Shown: positions 24,131 to 36,145 of the stretch, one piece after another | How the letters are laid out: each line of letters starts with the position of its first letter | Numbering within the stretch: position 1 is the first letter of the stretch | Source: Beroe forskalii | Taxonomy: Eukaryota; Ctenophora; Nuda; Beroida; Beroidae | Direction: 5' to 3' | Length of the DNA stretch: 64,000 bases | Assembly (NCBI GenBank): GCA_011033025.1 | Contig: WFMF01000006.1 | Span: 682,001-746,000, forward strand | Notes under the pieces: model-generated | The model's input: the letters and a program-made list of their open reading frames with translations, nothing else | What the model was told of the DNA's origin: nothing | The model's database searches: none | Translations under genes and position numbers: made by a program

Positions 24131-24775
24131 GGCCCTGAGATGAAGTGTCGCAGTCAAAGATGAAGTATCGTACTCAACAGAGAGAGTTTCGCAGTCTGAT
24201 ATGAAGTGCTGCACCCTAAGATGAAGTTTCGTACCCAAAGATGAAGTGTCGTACCCAGAGACGAAACGTCGCAGTCTGAGATGAAGGGTCGTACACTGAG
24301 TTGAAGTGTCGTACGTTGAGATGAAGTATTGTACCCTGAGATGAAATGTCGTACCCAGAGATGAAGTGTCACAGTCTGAGATGAAGAATCGTGACGAGAG
24401 ATGAAGTGTCGTACCCTGAGTTGAAGTGTCGTACCCTGAGATGAAGCGTCGTATCCTGAGATGAAGTGTCTTTCATTGAGATGAAGTGTCGCAGTCTGAG
24501 ATGAAGTGCCTTCTTCAGGGATGAAATGTCGTAGTCTGAGACGAAGTGTCGTACCCTGACATGAATTGTCGTACCCTGAAATCATGTTTCCTACCCTGAT
24601 AAAAGGTGTCATCCCCAGAGATAAAGTGTCAGCCTTGGAGATGAAAACTCGCACCCTTGAGATCAAACGTCGTACTTTAAGATACAATCGATAAACAGTA
24701 CGAGATGAAATTTCGTACTTTGAGAAGAAGTGTCGGAGATGAAATGTCGTGAGTCGTGAGATGAAGTGTCGCGAT
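24131..24775 (-). repeat. Satellite array, inverse orientation
   Basis: The same about 20-bp units as at 22440, here as GAGATGAAGTGTCGTACCCT on the plus strand. Followed by the flanking module on the minus strand (24780-25110). Confidence 0.9.
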
Positions 24776-25114
24776 ATGAAATGTCCGTTCCGTGATCTTT
24801 TCATGGTCAAAGAGATACTGCTTGCTTCCTCCTCCTTCTCTATCAGTCACGTGAATCTTGTTCTGCTCGATCATTGGTTGAGGGAGAGTGTCCCTTGCTT
24901 TGTCATGTGATCTGACTGGGGACACTCGACTCCTGATTGGGATGTATTATTTTAACCTTGTATAGTACTAATGTATTTCTTGGCTCTCAATGTATAGTAT
25001 AAACTTAAGTTTCCATTTTCCAAGTAATCGCAATTATCAGCTTGAAAATGGCACTGGCAAGACTTGCTGATTCTAAAATCATCTGTTATCTGCGTCTATC
25101 GTAAATAACAGATG

Positions 25115-25835
25115 AAATGTCGCAGTCTGAGATGAAGATTCGTACACAGAGATGAAATGTCGCAGTCTGAGATGAAGTGTCGTACCCCGAGATGAAGTTT
25201 CGTTCCTTGAGATGAAGTGTCGTACCCGCCAGAGATGAAGTGTCGCAGTCTGAGATGAAGTGTCGTACCTAGAGATGAAGTGTCGTACCTTGAGATGAAG
25301 TGTCGTACCCGCCAGAGATGAAGTGTCGCAGTCTGAGATGAAGTGTCGTACCTAGAGATGAAATGTCACAGTCTGAGATGAAGGGTAGTACCCTGAGATG
25401 AAATCTCGCAGTCTGAGATTAAGTGTCGTATCCAGCGATGAAGTGTTGTACCCTGAGATGAAGTGTCGTACCCTAAGAATAAGGTGAAGTGTCGTACCCT
25501 GAGATGAAGTGTTGTACCCAGAGATGAAATGTTGCAGTCTGAGATGAAGGGTCGTACACTGAGATGAAGTGTCATCCCCAGAGATGAAGTGGCGTACCCT
25601 TTGAGATGAAACGTCGCACGGCACTCTAAGGATCAAATGTCGCACTTTAGAGTTCAATCAAGTTACAGTAAGAGATGAATTGTCGTACCCTTTGAGATGA
25701 AACGTCGCACCCTGGAGATCAAACGTCGTACTTTAAGATACAATCGATAAACAGTACGAGACGAAATTCCGTACTTTGAGAAGAAGTGTCGGAGATGAAA
25801 TGTCGTGAGATGAAGTGTCGCGAGATGAAATGTCC
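25115..25835 (-). repeat. Second inverse satellite array
   Basis: Third array of the same unit, again followed by the module on the minus strand (25835-26175), so array plus module at 24131-25110 and 25115-26175 form a direct duplication. Several higher-order repeats such as GTACCCGCCAGAGATGAAGT occur twice within it. Confidence 0.9.
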
Positions 25836-28681
25836 GTTCCGTGATCTTTGCATGGTCAAAGAGATACTGCTTGCTACCTCCTCCTTCTCTATCAGTCACG
25901 TGAACCTTGTTCTGCTCGATCATTGGTTGAGGGAGAGTGTCCCTCGCTTTGTCATGTGATCTGACTGGGGACACTCGACTCTGATTGGGATGTATAATTT
26001 TAACCTTGTATAGTACTAATGTATTTCTTGGCTCAATGTATAAACTTAAGCTTCCATTTTCCAAGTAATCGCAATTATCAGCTTGAAAATGGCACTGGCA
26101 AGACTTGCTGATTCTAAAATCATCTGTTATCTGCGTCTTTCGTAGATTAGTAGAATGGTATCAGAAAAGCAGAAAATTTCAAAGGAAGCTGCAGTTGTCT
26201 GTGAAGTTGCCAGATTTGATCTGGCATTAAAAAGGCAGGGCAATCTGGATCTTGGGTTCTTCGGCTTTGGTGGCAGATGAGCAGGACGGGATTTTAATTT
26301 TGGTTTCTTTGGGTTTTTGGGGGGTCGGGGGTGGGCCCAAAGATGTTGTTTCTGGCTCTTTAGGGGGGAACAGGCCTCAGGTGTAAAAGGGGAGGATGAT
26401 TTTTTGGAGGAAAAGGAGGATGATGGGGGCAGATGAGGATGTTTGGAGGGGGGAGAAAGAGGGGGGAGGTGTCCATCTCATTGTCAGGGGGTTGTCGTAG
26501 GCGAGATTTCCTGGAAAAAATTTAAAAGCTTTAAAAAAACTAAAAAGCTTTGAATGTCATCTTCAGGTCGATGATGTTGAGGGTTAATTGAAACACACGA
26601 TACTTTCTATTTCAAATTTTTTTCCCCAGTTAATACAGTATAGTTTTGGTGACGTCAAAAACTGAAGGGGGGGGTTGGGCCATGATTACAATTTTTCCCA
26701 AAAAAAGGGGGGGTTTGGCCATGATTACGTTTGATTACGGAGGGGAGGGGTAAAATCCCCAAAAATTGATTACAAAATAGGGAACGACCCTATAAACGAA
26801 AATTGGCGGCTGACTAGCCGGTGGGCCCTTCCAACCTGCTTCCGGCTGGCTCCCCAAAACTAGCTGGCCCCTGGCCAGTCGGCCAGCCGGTGGTTTTGGG
26901 GAAAAGTTCAAGACTGCCGTAATCGCAACTTATCAGCTTGAAAATGGCACTGGAAAAGACTTGCTGTTTCCCTTTATCTGTTTTCTGCGTCTTTCGTAGA
27001 TGGACACTTTCCCAAAAATAACTGCTGTGAAATTTTTTTTTGGTTCTTTGCTTTTTAAAAAGGCCCTAAGATGGGGAAATAAATTGGGGGAAAGGGAAAA
27101 GTTTTATGTAGGATAAAATTTTTAATTTTTTTCATGACCCTAAAACCCGAATATTTTATCTAAAACCAGATCCAGATATGATGCTTCAAAGTGAAATGAT
27201 ACAGAAATCAAAAAAAACCCTTTTCCCAAAATTGATACTCATCCCATGAAATTTAACCAATCAATGAAATTGTCTGAAAATTTAAAGGAGGATGGGTGCC
27301 CCCAAATTTATACCCCACCAAAAAAAATTTTTTGGCCCTGGGGTTAAAAAGATGATCAATGGTCAAAAGTTTTTTTTTTTAAAAATTTACCAATTTTCCC
27401 CCATGTGATATAAGGGATCTTAAAAAACTATTTTCGAGCACTTTCTTGGTTTAAAAAAAATTTTACTACTTTTAAAAATATTTAAATAATGTGGATATCT
27501 TTTTTAATCCAAAAATTGATACAAAGGTCACAAATCAAAAACTTGGGAAAAAATATGCTATAAAAACAATCTTTATTTATTTTGGGGATCACAGAAGGGG
27601 CCTAAGAACTTGGGAACTTTTTGGGGCATCTAAAATAAACATAGAATAAATAGTATAAACTGCAAATTCCCCTGCTGGGTCCAAAAAATGATACAAAAAA
27701 CACCGTTTTTCAATTAAAAATTTAAAATTTTTAAAATGTGATTTTGTATTTTCCCAAAAGTTTTTTTGTTCCCATAACCTATTTTGGGGAAATAAAAAAA
27801 TTGTCTGACATAAAATTTCAGTCCTTAGGTTAGCTAATGATACATTTATCACACTATTTCTGTGGGATACAAAAATTTGATGGCCAAAGGGAACTTTTTT
27901 TAAATTTTTCATTTATATTGTATCCCAAAAGCGCTAAAAATCAATTCAGCCACTGGTTTCATTAGGTTCGACTATTTTAAGTAAATTTCCCTTCAAATGG
28001 TGGTATTTGAACTCTAATAACCCCAATATTGCTGTCACACTAAAATTTGATGAAAATTTTTCGATGTGTGACATTTGTATCATCCATGGGCCGAAATCAA
28101 TTTTTTTTTCAAATGAAAATAAAACCTATCAATTTTGAATATTTTCTGAAGATATTATGATGCCAAAACTTAAGGTTTGGATTATAAATTTTATCCTTGC
28201 AGGGAAAAAAACAAGCTTCCATGGACTTTTGTTTTTATAACTTTACCATTTCTTGTGATTTACCAATATTTCATCAATGCACTCCTAAAAGCGGGGAAAA
28301 TGTTCCCGGAACCCAAAAGGATAAAAAACCAAGTTTTTTAGTCAAGGGGGAAGAACTGATACTACTGTGATTTTTGGGATCATAACTGGCCTTTCAACAA
28401 TAATTTAAGGGGCAAAAAAATAAGATGGTTTATAAATAGATCATTATTGACCATGTATCCCGATTTTCAGACCTCTTGGTGAAAGTTTTTAAAATTGGCA
28501 GCCATTTTTTTAAAATTTGTCACATTTTGGAAAATAATTTTTGGAAATTTTACAGCAGTTATTTCTGAACCGTCCAAATAAGTATTTTGGGATGGGAAAA
28601 ATTTCCCTGGTTTTCCCGATTTTGAGCATTTTTCACAATCCCGAGGAAATTTTATACCGTTCTCTTGACCGTTTCCCCCTT

Positions 28682-28781
28682 NNNNNNNNNNNNNNNNNNN
28701 NNNNNNNNNNNNNNNNNNNNNNNNNNNNNNNNNNNNNNNNNNNNNNNNNNNNNNNNNNNNNNNNNNNNNNNNNNNNNNNNN
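28682..28781. other. Assembly gap (100 N)
   Basis: Exactly 100 N, a conventional placeholder size for a gap of unknown length. Confidence 1.
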
Positions 28782-28860
28782 TTTTCTTCTATCCTTTTTG
28801 CTTTTTATTAATTTTTGGAAAAAATTTTTTTCAGGTTTTTTTTCCCTTTTTTTTAAAAAC

Positions 28861-28864
<4 letters not shown>

Positions 28865-28954
<90 letters not shown>
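28865..28954. repeat. Poly-T run of about 90 bases
   Basis: Uninterrupted T tract 84 bp after the gap. It may be real or an artefact of a poor read end. Confidence 0.9.
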
Positions 28955-29264
28955 CATCCCCTGAAAAAAGGAAACAACGGGGGAACCAGGTATTGATTTT
29001 CTTTAAAAGTAGAAATTAAGTTTCTTTCTTTTGAAACACTCATTTCCGGGGAAAAAAAAAAGGGAAAAATGAGTTTTAATTGATCAAAATTTTTTCTCTT
29101 AAACGTTAATGGAAAAACTGTTTTTATGGGAATGCGAGTTTTCCAATCAACGAAAAAATGCCTTGTGTTTAATTTTTAAAAACTGGATTTCAATTTTTTA
29201 ACAAAATTTGGAGTGGTATTTGTTCCTTCAAAAAATCTGCCCGCTGAATAAAAAAGAAATTTGA

Positions 29265-32200
29265 CTTGTTTACATTAATTTATGCTCATTAAACTGAGTA
29301 ATCACATTGAGGTACAAATAATTGACGGAGACAGGGCTGCATAGATTGGCTGCCAGAGCCTGTTTTTATAATAAGAAACAACTATTATTGAACGTTGGTC
29401 CGACAAATTGTCTTGATTTATGCTTTACCTACATAGTAATTCCCGAAAAGCATGCTATAAGCATAGCTATAAGCATCACCACAACAATCTTTAATTTACA
29501 CCATGTATCATTTCAGGTAACCCGACTATCGTCAGGTGGAACAAATATAGCGATCGACTGACTGAGATTCGATCTCTGTCATGACGACTCGATTGGTGAG
29601 AGAGGAAATGTTAAATCACAGCTGTGCTCTGATTTTCTACAAACTTATTACCCCGATAGAAATATTTCCTTGTGTTTCGATCCAAATGAGATTTACTAGA
29701 AATGGCACAAAATCATAAATTTGGTCGCTAAAACAGTAGCATTTTGGCTTGTTAACATCCCAAAAGCAATTTAAAAGATTTTGGACACTCACAATGCGTT
29801 GATATAAGCCTGTTGTACACTTTAAAACAACATAATCATGATTTCAGGCGACTCGCATGCTACACTCATGGGTGAAGATAAAGCTCTTGGAGGAATGCCG
29901 GTTAAAGTTCATCATATCATCTCGGTGGCCCATTCTCTAGCTGATCTGATGAGGTAAGTAAGTTTTAGAGTACTCATCTGACCGAGCAAATGCGAAGCAT
30001 TGCCTTTATTTATAAGCTGTGAGCTTCATTTTTTACATTTCTAACGACTATTGATATCGGTGTCCTTGTGTAAGTACGACTCGAAATTCTAGCTTCCCAT
30101 CTCTTTAAATTTGCATACATTGATCTTGCAGCATAATTCTGATGGATTCATAATTTGCAAAATGTCGGAGATCTTGTTATATGAGGAGGTCGACATCGAA
30201 AAAAACAAGTGACCTCGATCGGGTTTCGAACATTGGGTCTCCAGATCAAGGATCCAAGGGTCTACCACTCAGCCAAGACGGTGATGCCGAAAAAGTAATT
30301 TGATGCAGCATATTCACCACATTGTGATTCGAACAAAACTTTTCAAAATTGCAAGATTTTTCTTTCCTAAGCCATTTCCACTTAAAAACTCAATACCTAC
30401 CCAAATATTGAGTGTAATAACTCTGTATTGCGACATTTCTCTGGGGAGGGGGGAGCTAGAATATCAAGTCGTACTGTCATAAGAATCAGGGCGTAGCCAG
30501 ATTTTTGAAAAGGATGCGGCGAGTTACATTCGAAACCTGTTGAATGTTTTATTTTGCTTGGCTCAAAGCTCTCATTATGACAAAATGAATTTTTTTCGCA
30601 ATTTCAGTCCAATTAGGGGGAAGCAGCCGCCTGTGAGCCTGTGTCGCCTTTTCCCTGACTACGCCTCTGATAATGATACCGCTACCAATATAGTCGAGAT
30701 AATAATATCCTATCGGTGGCTGGTTATCTTGTTGATCTGATGAGGTAAGTAAGTTACAAAGTCCTCTTCTGGTTGAGAAGTTTCATTTACATTTCTAATG
30801 ACTACAGGTAGTGGTATTCATATGAAATTAGGGATTGAAATTCTAGCTTCCCATCCGGAGAAATGGCGATCACCACAGTTATTTCATTCTTAAATTGGGT
30901 AGGTATTGAGTTTTTAAGTGGAAATGGCTTAGGAAAGAAAAATCTTGCAATTTTGAAAAGTTTTGTTCGAATCACAATGTGGTGAATATGGTGCATCAAA
31001 TTACTTTTTCGGCATCACCGTCTTGGCTGAGTGGTAGACCCTTGGATCCTTGATCTGGAGACCCAATGTTCGAAACCCGATCGAGGCCACTTGTTTTTTT
31101 CGATGTCGACCTCCTCATATAACAAGATCTCCGACATTTTGCAAATTATGAAGCCATCAGAATTATGCTGCAAGATCAATGTATGCAAATTTAAAGAGAT
31201 GGGAAGCTAGAATTTCGAGTCGTACTTACACAAGGACACCGATATCAATAGTCGTTAGAAATGTAAAAAATGAAGCTCACAGCTTATAAATAAAGGCAAT
31301 GCTTCGCATTTGCTCGGTCAGATGAGTACTCTAAAACTTACTTACCTCATCAGATCAGCTAGAGAATGGGCCACCGAGATGATATGATGAACTTTAACCG
31401 GCATTCCTCCAAGAGCTTTATCTTCACCCATGAGTGTAGCATGCGAGTCGCCTGAAATCATGATTATGTTGTTTTAAAGTGTACAACAGACTTATATCAA
31501 CGCATTGTGAGTGTCCAAAATCTTTTAAATTGCTTTTGGGATGTTAACAAGCCAAAATGCTACTGTTTTAGCGACCAAATTTATGATTTTGTGCCATTTC
31601 TAGTAAATCTCATTTGGATCGAAACACAAGGAAATATTTTTATCGGGGTAATAACTTTGTAGAAAATCATAGCACAGCTGTTATTTATCATTTCCTCTCT
31701 CACCAATCGAGTCGTCATGACAGAGACCAAATCTCAGTCAGACGATCGCTATATTTGTTCCACCTGACGATAGTCGGGTTACCTGAAATGATGCATGGTG
31801 TAAATTAAAGATTGTTGTGGTGATGCTTATAGCTATGCTTATAGCATGCTTTTCGAATTACTATGTAGGTAAAGCATAATCAAGACAATTTGTCGGACTT
31901 CAACACGTTCAATAATAGTGTTTCTTATTATGAAACAGGCTCTGGCAGCCAATCTATGCAGCCCTGTCTCTCCGTCGTTATTTGTACCTCAATGTGATTA
32001 CTCAGTTTAATGAGCATAAATTAATGATAAACAAGCTTTCAAATTTGCTTTTTGGATATCAGACGGTGATCAGACTATTTGAAGGTAGACAAGGTACAAC
32101 AGCTCCAAATTTTTACAGCATAAGATTGTAACAATATCCAGATCTGTCATGATTCTTCAAACACAAGGAAACATTATTATACAGGATATGATTGGAAAAA

Positions 32201-32552
32201 CATCGCACTTCCCGATCAAAAAACAGCTGCGTTGTCTCCCACGTTGAGACTGCTTGGAAGATGAGAAATGCTTCTTGATCGAATTAAAGCTCATTTCTCT
32301 CTCATATTTTGTCCCGCTTGGCAGTAAAGTCGAGTGTTTCAACAAGCAAAGTACTTATACTTGATATACTCTGGAGTAGAGAGTTTGTGTTAAGGCGGAA
32401 TCACTATACCTCAGGTCCTCTGCCGTCATGTCTCTAATTCGTGAGTACCTTTCAGCGGATGAATCGTCCTGCGTTCGAGGACTATCTGTCTCTGACAACG
32501 CGCTGAGTTGCGCGCGCGTCCAGCGTCTCCTACTGCCCTCTGATTGGCCCAT
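29265..32552. repeat. Giant palindrome 2
   Basis: Left arm 29265-30403 (cut short on its outer side by the low-quality region) and right arm 30896-32552, around a 492-bp centre (30404-30895). Both arms match those of palindrome 1; the centre is the reverse complement of the first centre, so the two palindromes face each other as inverted copies. The right arm ends at the CpG-rich CCAAT/E-box segment near 32580, beside a truncated retrotransposon. Confidence 0.85.
31019..31090 (+). other. tRNA-like segment (A- and B-box), four copies
   Basis: TGGCTGAGTGG resembles an internal A box and GTTCGAAACCC, 34 bp downstream, a B box. The acceptor and T stems do not pair, so it is not a functional tRNA gene; it may be a tRNA-derived SINE head or decayed tRNA. 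Other copies: 20373-20445 (plus), 19570-19642 and 30209-30281 (minus), one in each palindrome arm. Confidence 0.35.
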
Positions 32553-32593
32553 GTTACGTCACGCGCTGGTCACGTGCGCGGCAGCTCGAAGAG

Positions 32594-33742
32594 TCACCAA
32601 GCAGTCCGCCAATTTCTAATACGCGGAGTGTCTTGAAGTTCGTCTTTTAATAAATTTCTGAAGTTTTCAATGTTGGAGTTGCAATAATCATAATATTGAA
32701 TGTGCTTATCTTGGGCTCTACTGTGGGGCATAATGCCTTCACATATTTGAAAAAGTGCTAAATGGTGAGAAATGTGAAGTTTGAGTGTGCCAGATGATAT
32801 TGTGCTTTCAGGGTCATTAGTGAAGATATTGTCAATACATGACTTCTTACAGCCAGGCTTTTCATGTGTATAGGTTGATATAAGAGGACTAAAACCCAAA
32901 GCAAGAGTACAGTCTTCAAGAAGTTGGATCTCTCTGGAGTTGTCTCTATGTAGATCTATAGTGAAGTCCCCAATAATATGTACTGATTTTTTCGGCAATT
33001 GTGTTATCATCTCATTAAGTTCATTAATGGCCTCAGATAAATCACCACTTGGTGGGCGGTAAACTACCCCAACAGTTGTCGTCTCATTGTCATTGTTGAC
33101 CGATATGAAAAGAGTTTCTAGGTTTTCACTAACAGATGAAAGTGTTGGGTTTACAACAGCATTAAGCGAATTACTTACATAGAGACAAACTCCAGTTCCC
33201 TTGGACTTACCTTCGACTGTATCCTGATAGTAGGGAGTGAATCCAGGTATACTGTACACTGTACTTTCGTCAACATTTGTATTGGTTTCTGCTAAACCTA
33301 TGATAGAAAACTTCATTTTTAAGCGAAGAATTTGAGCAGAAAACATATCAAAATTAGTTTTGTTACCATCAATATTCTGGAAGAGTATACTCCCATTTTT
33401 CTCAAGTTCCTTATCGTAAGTAGAGTTAAACTTATCTACATCATATGAAGAGCAGTTTTCTAATATACTAGACAGTCTTTGGGTAAATTCATCGCTGTCA
33501 TCGTCATGATCAGATTCCTGGTCAGTAATGTGTCTGTATGGGTTGTACTTTGTTTCAATATCTACTTTACATTCAGAACAGTAGGAATTTCTGTTAACAG
33601 TTTCCCCGAAGGATTTTTTGAAGCAATTTTGATGGAAAATTTTATTGCAGCGGAAACATTCATATGCATTTTGACCAACATTTACATTTTTTACGCAGTG
33701 GTTGCATCTTTCTTTAATTAACTGATTGAATTTTGAATTCAA
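32594..33742 (-). pseudogene. Non-LTR retrotransposon: zinc finger + endonuclease
   Basis: The frame encodes a cysteine/histidine zinc finger (about residues 13-58, CNHC…CFRC…FHQNC…CSEC) and an APE-type endonuclease: IGLAETNT, VYRPPSG, IIGDFTIDL and SHHLALF. These are the hallmarks of non-LTR retrotransposon ORF2 N-termini. The reverse transcriptase that should follow is absent: the frame ends a few residues into sequence adjoining palindrome 2. The open frame starts with TTG, not ATG; the first ATG is near residue 133. It touches the upstream esterase frame at 33739-33742. A remnant, not an active element. Confidence 0.8.
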
Positions 33743-34242
33743 TGCCTTGCCACATCACCAGAGGAACGAGGTGATGCAACAACACCTGAATATGAGCGAC
33801 CATCGACTCGGTTGGAAGAAGTGTGCCTGTAGACTCTATTACCTCCTGTGGTAGGTGCCCTACCAAAGATAGCCCTCTTAATTAAGCCAGCCAATATCCT
33901 GACACCGGAGAGGTTGAGGTGCAGCATATCTGGGCGGTTGTTGCGATCAACTTGTCTTGAGAGCCTCCTGGACAAAAGACCACTTCCATCATTGTCCAGA
34001 AAATCATCAAAACCACGCACATGCTGAACCCCCAAGTCTCCAGATATCAGTTTACTAAATATAAGTTTATTGAAGTACAACGCCCCTTTGTTTATCTCAT
34101 TACATTTGCTTGGTAGTATAGGGCACACAAATATCTTACATTTTGGGTTCAATTTGCGTATAGCAGACAGTTTGTTGACATAGTTTTGGAAAATCATGTC
34201 AATCGTGGTACTGACTTGAAAAGTGTGTAGTGTGTACGTCAT
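33739..34242 (-). pseudogene. SGNH-esterase-like ORF of the same retrotransposon
   Basis: Encodes the C-terminal part of an SGNH hydrolase-like domain: IFVCPILPSK, a central FNKLI segment, then RPDMLHLNLSGVRILAGLI with the D-x-x-H pair of this fold. Several CR1-group non-LTR elements carry an esterase in ORF1. The N-terminal GDS block is missing, so this ORF is 5' truncated. The true ATG is at 34240-34242. Confidence 0.65.
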
Positions 34243-35154
34243 CAATGGATGGCGATGTAATGAACATGATGTACTTTTTCCAGTGACAATTTATGAAAGT
34301 GTGTCAGTACTTCAGAACAACATCACGCTGCACACAAACCACAACATTATATTGCATTTTGATCTCACATTGATTTCGAACACTTTTGTTCATTTCGCAC
34401 CCTTAAATTTTCTTTAAGTGTTAAGTTGGTCCGTCGTTAATCTGTTGTTTGCATCTTTCAGAAATACTGTGGTAATTATTTATTTAAATAATAAACGGAC
34501 AACATTAGTTTGTTTATTGCCATTTTCGCTTTTAATTCGTAGAACTTCCAGCCATTCTTTGTAAAATGTTAATGGTTGTATCAAATCCATGCCAATTAAG
34601 TCATTTTGATATAACATATCGTTATCAAATGCATTTCATGAAGTGTTGATTCCGGGCATGTGATCGATGTAATAATCTGCCGTTAAATTTCGCATGTCAG
34701 TCACATTTATATTTTATATACCTATCTAACTACAAACTACAGGACAGATCAAGTGCTTTTCAATAATACCGAGTTGACGGGGTGAAAGGGTAACATTTAA
34801 AAAGCACGATGAACCCACAAGAATTTAACTCAATTTGAATATCTGCGTTAAAATCTGCGAGTGCAACTTATCAAAAATGTGCCGAATTTCATTGATAAAA
34901 TTGGTAGCATTTTGGTTAGAAATGGCACAAATGGGGGTCAGTAGGGGTTCACCATGGGGTCAGTGGGGGTTCACCAGGGGTCAGTAGGGGGTTGATATTG
35001 GTTCATTTCAAGATACATTTTGAAGTTCAAATCGACAAAAATTGGGTTCAAGAGGTTTGTACGATCAAATTGTGATGTGTATACAATCACGAGGAAACTA
35101 ACATATTATTGTGATTTGTGTGCAGCGTGAATGTTTTATTGAAGTACCGAAACA
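34243..35154. other. No recognised gene
   Basis: AT-rich. Holds three imperfect copies of GGGGTCAGTAGGGGTTCACC at 34935-34997. A 40-bp motif at 34205-34260 (minus; CCATCCATTGATGACGTACA) recurs at about 35383-35425 (plus), a dispersed repeat fragment. Confidence 0.45.
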
Positions 35155-35279
35155 GATATTTCAAAAATTTTAGTTCTTTCTGAGTAGACTCAATGAGAAG
35201 CAGTTTTCAAATTACTCGAGCTTCATTAAACTGCTTATAATTGAGTCAACTCAGAAAGAACTAAAAATTTTGAAATATC
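35155..35279. mobile_element. 125-bp near-perfect hairpin (MITE-like)
   Basis: GATATTTCAAAAATTTTAGT at the left is the complement of the right end ending GAAATATC; pairing continues to the centre near 35217. No coding content. Confidence 0.75.
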
Positions 35280-35585
35280 AGTTATCATGAGACTCAGAAA
35301 CAGCGCACTGCTACTAAAGTACTAAGCTACTACGTGCACCGAAACATGTACTGTAAAATGTCCTGTACCAATTCCATTCTTTCATTACATCACCATCCGT
35401 TTTTGACGTACACACTACACACCACTGCCTCAAATGTATCACCTGACAATATCATGCGACCGGCAATGTGTAGCGTGTACATTATAATTGTAAATGCAGA
35501 CATTTTGCCATCTTCTACCAGTTTACCCATATGAAATTGGTCCATATATTTACATAGTATATAATAGTATAATGTGATCTATATT

Positions 35586-36140
35586 ATATACCTACGATAT
35601 GTGGGACAAAACCATGTGATCAGCATGCTTGAATATAGATATACATTTGCTCACCTTAATATAGAGTGTATTGTATAGCCTGCTCTGTACGTAATCTAAT
35701 TCATGTGAAATGCCTTGAATGTACCTTCATCACCGCGTTGCTGTTCAAGTCCCATTGGCACATCGGTACCGAAATTCAGCGTTGAATGGTCATGATTACC
35801 TACTGAAACTTTTCACAAAATCGAAATATCTATCCTGTATGATGAGTAATCAAAACAGAAAATTTGGCCTTGATCTAAATGTCAAAAATACCAAAAATCT
35901 TCAATTTTTAGGTCGGTTGCTATGGGAACTCGTGTGGTTGCTATGGATGTATATACCTATGATAAGCGGGACAAAACCATGTGATCAGCATGCTTGTATA
36001 TAGATATACATTTGCTCACCTTATATATAGAATGTATTGTACCTATAGCCTGCTCTGTACGTAATCTTATTCATGTGAAATGCCTTGAATGTACCTTCAT
36101 CACCGCGTTGCTGTTGAAGTCCCATTGGCTCATCGGCACC
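35586..36140. repeat. Direct repeat of about 185 bp
   Basis: Copies at 35586-35770 and 35951-36140 share GGGACAAAACCATGTGATCA, ATAGATATACATTTGCTCAC, GAATGTACCTTCATCACCGC and CCCATTGG…CATCGG. The ends of the copies coincide with an exon-like segment on the minus strand (see 36095-36145). Confidence 0.85.
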
Positions 36141-36145
36141 CCTGC
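36095..36145 (-). CDS. Candidate 51-bp exon (possibly tomosyn)
   Basis: Minus-strand acceptor CATTTTCAG|G and donor GATGAAG|GTACAT enclose 51 bp that are open in two frames. Its position is downstream of the last recognised tomosyn exon and the length keeps phase 1 on both sides (2+48+1), as required there. The resulting peptide, GRGADEPMGLQQQRGDEG, is not clearly like tomosyn. A decayed copy without the acceptor is in the other half of the direct repeat (about 35724-35770). Weak evidence. Confidence 0.2.

Larger units (their letters stand above)
26180..29264. other. Low-quality sequence around a scaffold gap
   Basis: This stretch is dominated by odd homopolymer expansions (runs of A, T, C and G far above the neighbourhood level), including parts recognisable as corrupted copies of the flanking module (26920-27000). 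It contains the N gap and a 90-base T run. I treat every reading frame here as unreliable. Confidence 0.7.

Noticed and set aside
28467-28996. Frames of 131-151 codons across the gap
   Set aside because: They run through 100 N and a poly-T tract; meaningless.
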